Below, in pieces: positions 9,907 through 12,500 of a stretch of DNA of 12,500 bases (positions are counted from its first letter, which is position 1; each line of letters begins with the position of its first letter). The stretch covers positions 1 to 12,500 of the forward strand of contig JAHBMJ010001702.1 in the NCBI GenBank assembly GCA_018398765.1, written 5' to 3'. A program made the position numbers and the translations under genes. The DNA is from Chromera velia (Eukaryota; Sar; Chromeraceae). The notes beneath the pieces were generated by a model. It was given only the letters and a program-made list of their open reading frames with translations, was not told where the DNA came from and did no database searches.

Positions 9907-9975
9907 CTGTTGGCCCGAACCGCATGTCAGAACGCGCTGCACGCATGGCCCGGAAAGCAGCTCTGGAGTCTCAGA

Positions 9976-10277
9976 GCATCTGACGCATGCAAGCTTGCGA
10001 ACGGTTTTGGAAAGCAAAAAAAATGAGAACTGCACGCCGCGCCGACCCCCCCTCCCCCCCCGCGGGAAAAAAACATGCGCGGAACCCCCCCCTCCCCCGG
10101 GAAAAAAGCCTGGGGGTAAGTGAAGATCTGAAACCCATCTGACGCTGCCACGCATCTCACAAATTCAGCCTTTCGGGGCCGGGTTTTTAGTGAAAAACAC
10201 TGCGTGCCGCTGTGTGCACACGTGGGCTGGGGTATTTCTATTTTATAAGTGCCCCCCGTTTCGTTTTCCGGGGCTAC
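9976..10277. repeat. Dispersed repeat, copy A (upstream of the secreted-protein gene)
   Basis: Its left part (about 9976-10033, with CATCTGACGCATGCAAGCTT and GCGAACGG) matches 10609-10667. Its middle (about 10083-10142, a C run, GGGAAAAAAGCC and AACCCATCTGACG) matches 11033-11126. Its right part (10183-10277, with TTTTTAGTGAAA, GGGTATTTCT and AAGTGCCCCCCGTTTC) matches 11186-11280. It therefore holds pieces found separately to the right. It overlaps the theoretical upstream extension of the gene's frame, which supports placing the real start at 9906. Confidence 0.8.
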
Positions 10278-10608
10278 TTACAAAGGAGGGATTATGACAA
10301 GGATCTTTGGGTGGCCCCGGAGGGCGGAGCGAGGCTTAAAACATGTTCACACGGAGCTTTTTTCCCAGGGGGCACTTAATTCCCCACGACTCCTTTCCTC
10401 CGACAACCTGAGGCGACGCTCGCGTGGGCTCACAGGCCCCGGTAAGTCCCGGCATGCCCTCACAATATGACGCAGCGGCCCCTGGCGATGCATGCATGCA
10501 TAACCCCGCAGAGGACAGAGTTGTAATTCATTCATACCCTCCGGGGCCTTTAGAGTTGCGAGCAGAGCGAGCGGCTCCGTAACTGTTGGGGTATAGTACT
10601 GGGACCTT
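10278..10608. other. GC-richer spacer, no supported gene
   Basis: Short open frames cross on both strands (for example the 73-codon frame at 10249-10470) but none has recognisable protein text. A small ATGCATGC palindrome tract lies at about 10487-10500. I see nothing else I can support. Confidence 0.5.
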
Positions 10609-10609
10609 G

Positions 10610-10981
10610 CATCTGATGTAAGCAAGCTTGCGAACGGCCCTAGAAAGCAAGAAAAATGAGAACTACACGATTGATGCACACTGCATCGCCCTGGAAAACG
10701 AAGCGGGGGACACTTACCAAACAATCCCCTAAGCAAAAAAAAAGCCCCGGAAAGCTCCACTCAAATAGCTCAATTAGCCTAGAAAAGCGTCAAAATCACT
10801 ATGGCCTCGGAAAGTTAGGCACTCAGGGGATACTTATACCAAACATAACCCAGCGTAATACTATCTTTCCGCAAGCAAGAAACTTGCGTACGTCAACCAT
10901 AGTGACTGACAAAAAGTTATAATTTTTCTTACTTTCTGTGGCTGTCCACAAGCTTGCTTACGTAACAAGTTACGTCAGATG
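10610..10981. mobile_element. Short inverted-repeat (MITE-like) element of about 370 bp
   Basis: The left end reads CATCTGATGTAAGCAAGCTT on the plus strand, and the reverse complement of the right end begins CATCTGACGTA. After a 12-base insertion built from an ACGTA duplication in the right arm, both arms continue as AGCAAGCTTG, then GAAAG-AAGAAAAAT, giving about 55 nt of imperfect inverted repeat (left 10610-10664, right 10915-10958 plus 10971-10981). No coding potential lies inside. This layout fits a non-autonomous DNA transposon. A clear target duplication was not found. Confidence 0.6.
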
Positions 10982-11032
10982 GCCAGCCGACCGTGGGTGG
11001 TCGTGCTGTATCGCACTACTATAACATCTATG

Positions 11033-11280
11033 AACCCCCCCCCCCCCATAGGAAAAAAGCCGGCGTTTAAGCCGCGGAACCCAGATTGCCGAAAAATCGG
11101 GTAATCGGGTCTGGAACCCATCTGACGTATGCATGGCGCTGGGTTCACGCTTTTTTGAACCTTTTAGGGAAGGATCTTTCCGGAGTTTTTTTTTAGTGAA
11201 AGACTTAGTATGCATAGGCTAGGGTATTTCTGTTTTTTAAGTGCCCCCCGTTTCCGAGCGTTTCGCTTTCCGAGGCTATG
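11033..11280. repeat. Dispersed repeat, copy C
   Basis: It begins with a 13-base C run (about 11035-11047) followed by GGAAAAAAGCC, then AACCCATCTGACG at about 11114-11126 and the tail with TTTTTAGTGAAA, GGGTATTTCTGTTTT and AAGTGCCCCCCGTTTC. It matches the middle and right parts of copy A about 1 kb to the left in the same orientation, with small insertions and deletions. Confidence 0.8.
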
Positions 11281-11427
11281 TCTCACATATGAATTAGAAA
11301 AAAAAACTAAGAAAAAAAATTACTGGAACGTGCAAAGACCGGCAAAGACTTAAATGCTGTGCGGGACCACGCGTACTCGCAGCCAGCCCTGAAAAGTTTT
11401 GGAGGACCTCCCTGAACCTAACTACCA
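11281..11427. other. Spacer without features
   Basis: A-rich at first (about 11295-11320), then mixed. The segment GGGACCACGCGTACTCGCAG near 11363 is loosely similar to one near 11659, hinting that the decayed tandem repeat to the right once extended further. Confidence 0.4.
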
Positions 11428-11640
11428 CTTAAAAGTTGAAGCCGCATTTTTGGATAAGCTTGAAAGTTTGCACCGCAGACATAGATCATTTATAGTGTCT
11501 TAAAAGCCAAGGCCGCATATCTGGATGGTGTTTTGACCGTGCACACATGTACGCCGCAAGCATGGACAGTCTCTTGAAAAACGATGTCGCAGATAGAGAT
11601 CATCTTGATTATATTTTTTCAAGTGACACTTAGGTTTAAG
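11428..11640. repeat. Decayed tandem repeat, period about 71-74 bp, three copies
   Basis: Copies start at CTTAAAAG (11428), CTTAAAAG (11499) and CTTGAAAA (11573). Copies 1 and 2 share GCCGCAT, then T-TGGAT, then ACCGCA or GCCGCA followed by a CAT-GA element. Copy 3 is shorter and more divergent. On the minus strand a Cys-rich 69-codon frame (11500-11709) overlaps, but its cysteines follow the repeat and I do not call it a gene. Confidence 0.6.
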
Positions 11641-11999
11641 GAGGTTTTTCGAAGCCCTGGAACCGCACACGCACTCGCGGCACCTGGATGAATTGCATCT
11701 ATCGCGCATCTATTACTCCAGTAATCTCATTTTTTTAAAAAGAAATGGTCCCGCAAAGTTATACATAATTGGCACTAAATGGTGATTGACAGGTATGATA
11801 ATTAAGGGCCCTTAGAAAAAAAACGCATAAAACCATATATAATACGCTTACTACACTGTATTAATAGCTGGTCCTAAGCTGGCCAATGGCCAGCCCATGG
11901 ACGGTTTAAATTAGTTTAAGTCACGGTTAGTTGGGACATACTATCAACACCCAGAGTTGTTAAGTCCCGACAAACCTAAGTACCGAAATCCGATACCGA
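11641..11999. other. AT-rich spacer, no gene
   Basis: No supported frame is present. A short perfect hairpin, GCTGGCC then AAT then GGCCAGC, lies at about 11878-11894. I see nothing else. Confidence 0.5.
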
Positions 12000-12052
12000 C
12001 CCCCCGATCCAAAATTTTTCAGTACTTTCAGTACCTTTTTAGTACTTTCGGT
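12000..12052. repeat. GTAC-rich repeat, AGTACTTTC-GTACC motif twice
   Basis: AGTACTTTCAGTACC and AGTACTTTCGGTACC lie 20 bases apart, preceded at about 11982-11999 by a related ACCGAAATCCGATACCGACC. The motif is partly self-complementary (AGTACT and GGTACC are palindromes). Such GTAC-rich stretches occur in subterminal regions of some DNA transposons, but no terminal repeat was found here. Confidence 0.6.
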
Positions 12053-12500
12053 ACCGGCTTTTTTATATATTCAAAACAGGTTTTTAGAACTCTTTACAGA
12101 GTGTTTATACGCTGTTAGGACACTGGAATGCTCAAAGATGACTAGCATGAACTTTTGATGTCTAATTTGAAGCGTGAGGGGGGGGTGCGCGCCTGTATGG
12201 GCCGCGGCGTGCGGGCCCTGGGCCGCGCATTGTGTGTGTCTCGCGTATCCTCACATGGATGCAGAACTACCATCTGAAGCATCACCGTCTCTTTACATAA
12301 ATTTTGGGGCTGTACACGTGCACTGCCACAAAAAAAACAAGAGAGTGTGTGCCCGCCCCCCGTTTTGTCCTCTCCGTTTGGCTGTCTGTCTGTCTCAACA
12401 TACACGAATTCATGTGTATAAGGTGGGGTTTCTTTCTCTCTTTCTCTCTACACCTAACGAATTCTTTCTATAGGAGAAGTAAAGAAGCAGCGAGGATAAG
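12053..12500. other. Terminal stretch with simple repeats, no supported gene
   Basis: A G run and a GC-rich block lie at about 12178-12230. A GTCT/CTGT repeat lies at about 12381-12394 and a CTTT/CTCT tract at about 12430-12450. Open frames of up to 99 codons exist on both strands (12174-12473 plus, 12142-12405 minus) but they overlap each other and look like chance. Confidence 0.5.

Noticed and set aside
9907-10155. 83-residue N-terminal extension of the secreted-protein frame up to the ATG at 10155
   Set aside because: It is Gly-rich from C runs and lies in dispersed repeat A. The ATG at 9906 is followed at once by a good signal peptide.
11500-11709. Cys-rich 69-codon frame on the minus strand, resembling a small secreted Cys-rich peptide
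   Set aside because: No signal peptide, and its cysteines track the decayed tandem repeat beneath it. Likely chance.
12142-12473. Opposed ORFs of 87 and 99 codons at the right end
   Set aside because: They shadow each other in a GC-rich and simple-repeat stretch and show no protein character.

Overview
The window looks like nuclear DNA from a eukaryote, most likely a protist or alga. It has no operon-like gene packing. Long AT-rich stretches without genes alternate with GC-richer islands, simple repeats are common, and the clearest coding signal is an old LINE-type (non-LTR) retrotransposon. The species cannot be fixed from the sequence. A chromerid or similar alga is only a guess.

Layout. 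Positions 1-1930 are AT-rich and hold no gene I can support. Positions 1931-5677 (minus strand) are a decayed LINE with four blocks in order: an APE-type endonuclease, the fingers of a reverse transcriptase, its palm with the YADD box, and a C-terminal region with a Cys/His cluster. At least four frame changes and four in-frame stops break it, and its 5' end (ORF1 and the start of the endonuclease) is missing. Positions 5678-6079 are a low-complexity spacer. Positions 6076-8585 are bounded by two 45-nt inverted arms (6080-6124 and 8537-8581, two mismatches), each abutted on the outside by the tetranucleotide TCCG, so this may be a DNA transposon of about 2.5 kb. It contains a 69-bp minisatellite of four copies and one probable minus-strand exon (7292-7612), but no recognisable transposase.

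Positions 8621-9906 (minus strand) encode a probable secreted protein with two tandem units of about 170 residues. A one-base frame change breaks the first unit. Each unit carries a box resembling the first motif of fasciclin (FAS1) domains, but the rest is not recognisable. Upstream of it, 9976-11280 is a patchwork of a short repeat family, including an inverted-repeat element of about 370 bp (10610-10981). Positions 11428-11640 are a decayed tandem repeat, and 12000-12052 hold a GTAC-rich motif. The last 450 bases show only simple repeats.

Overall this is an accessory, transposon-rich stretch with one good host-gene candidate and one partial one. The parts do not form a shared pathway. The points most worth following are the inverted-arm element with its cargo, the two-unit secreted protein, and the short repeat family next to that gene's start.
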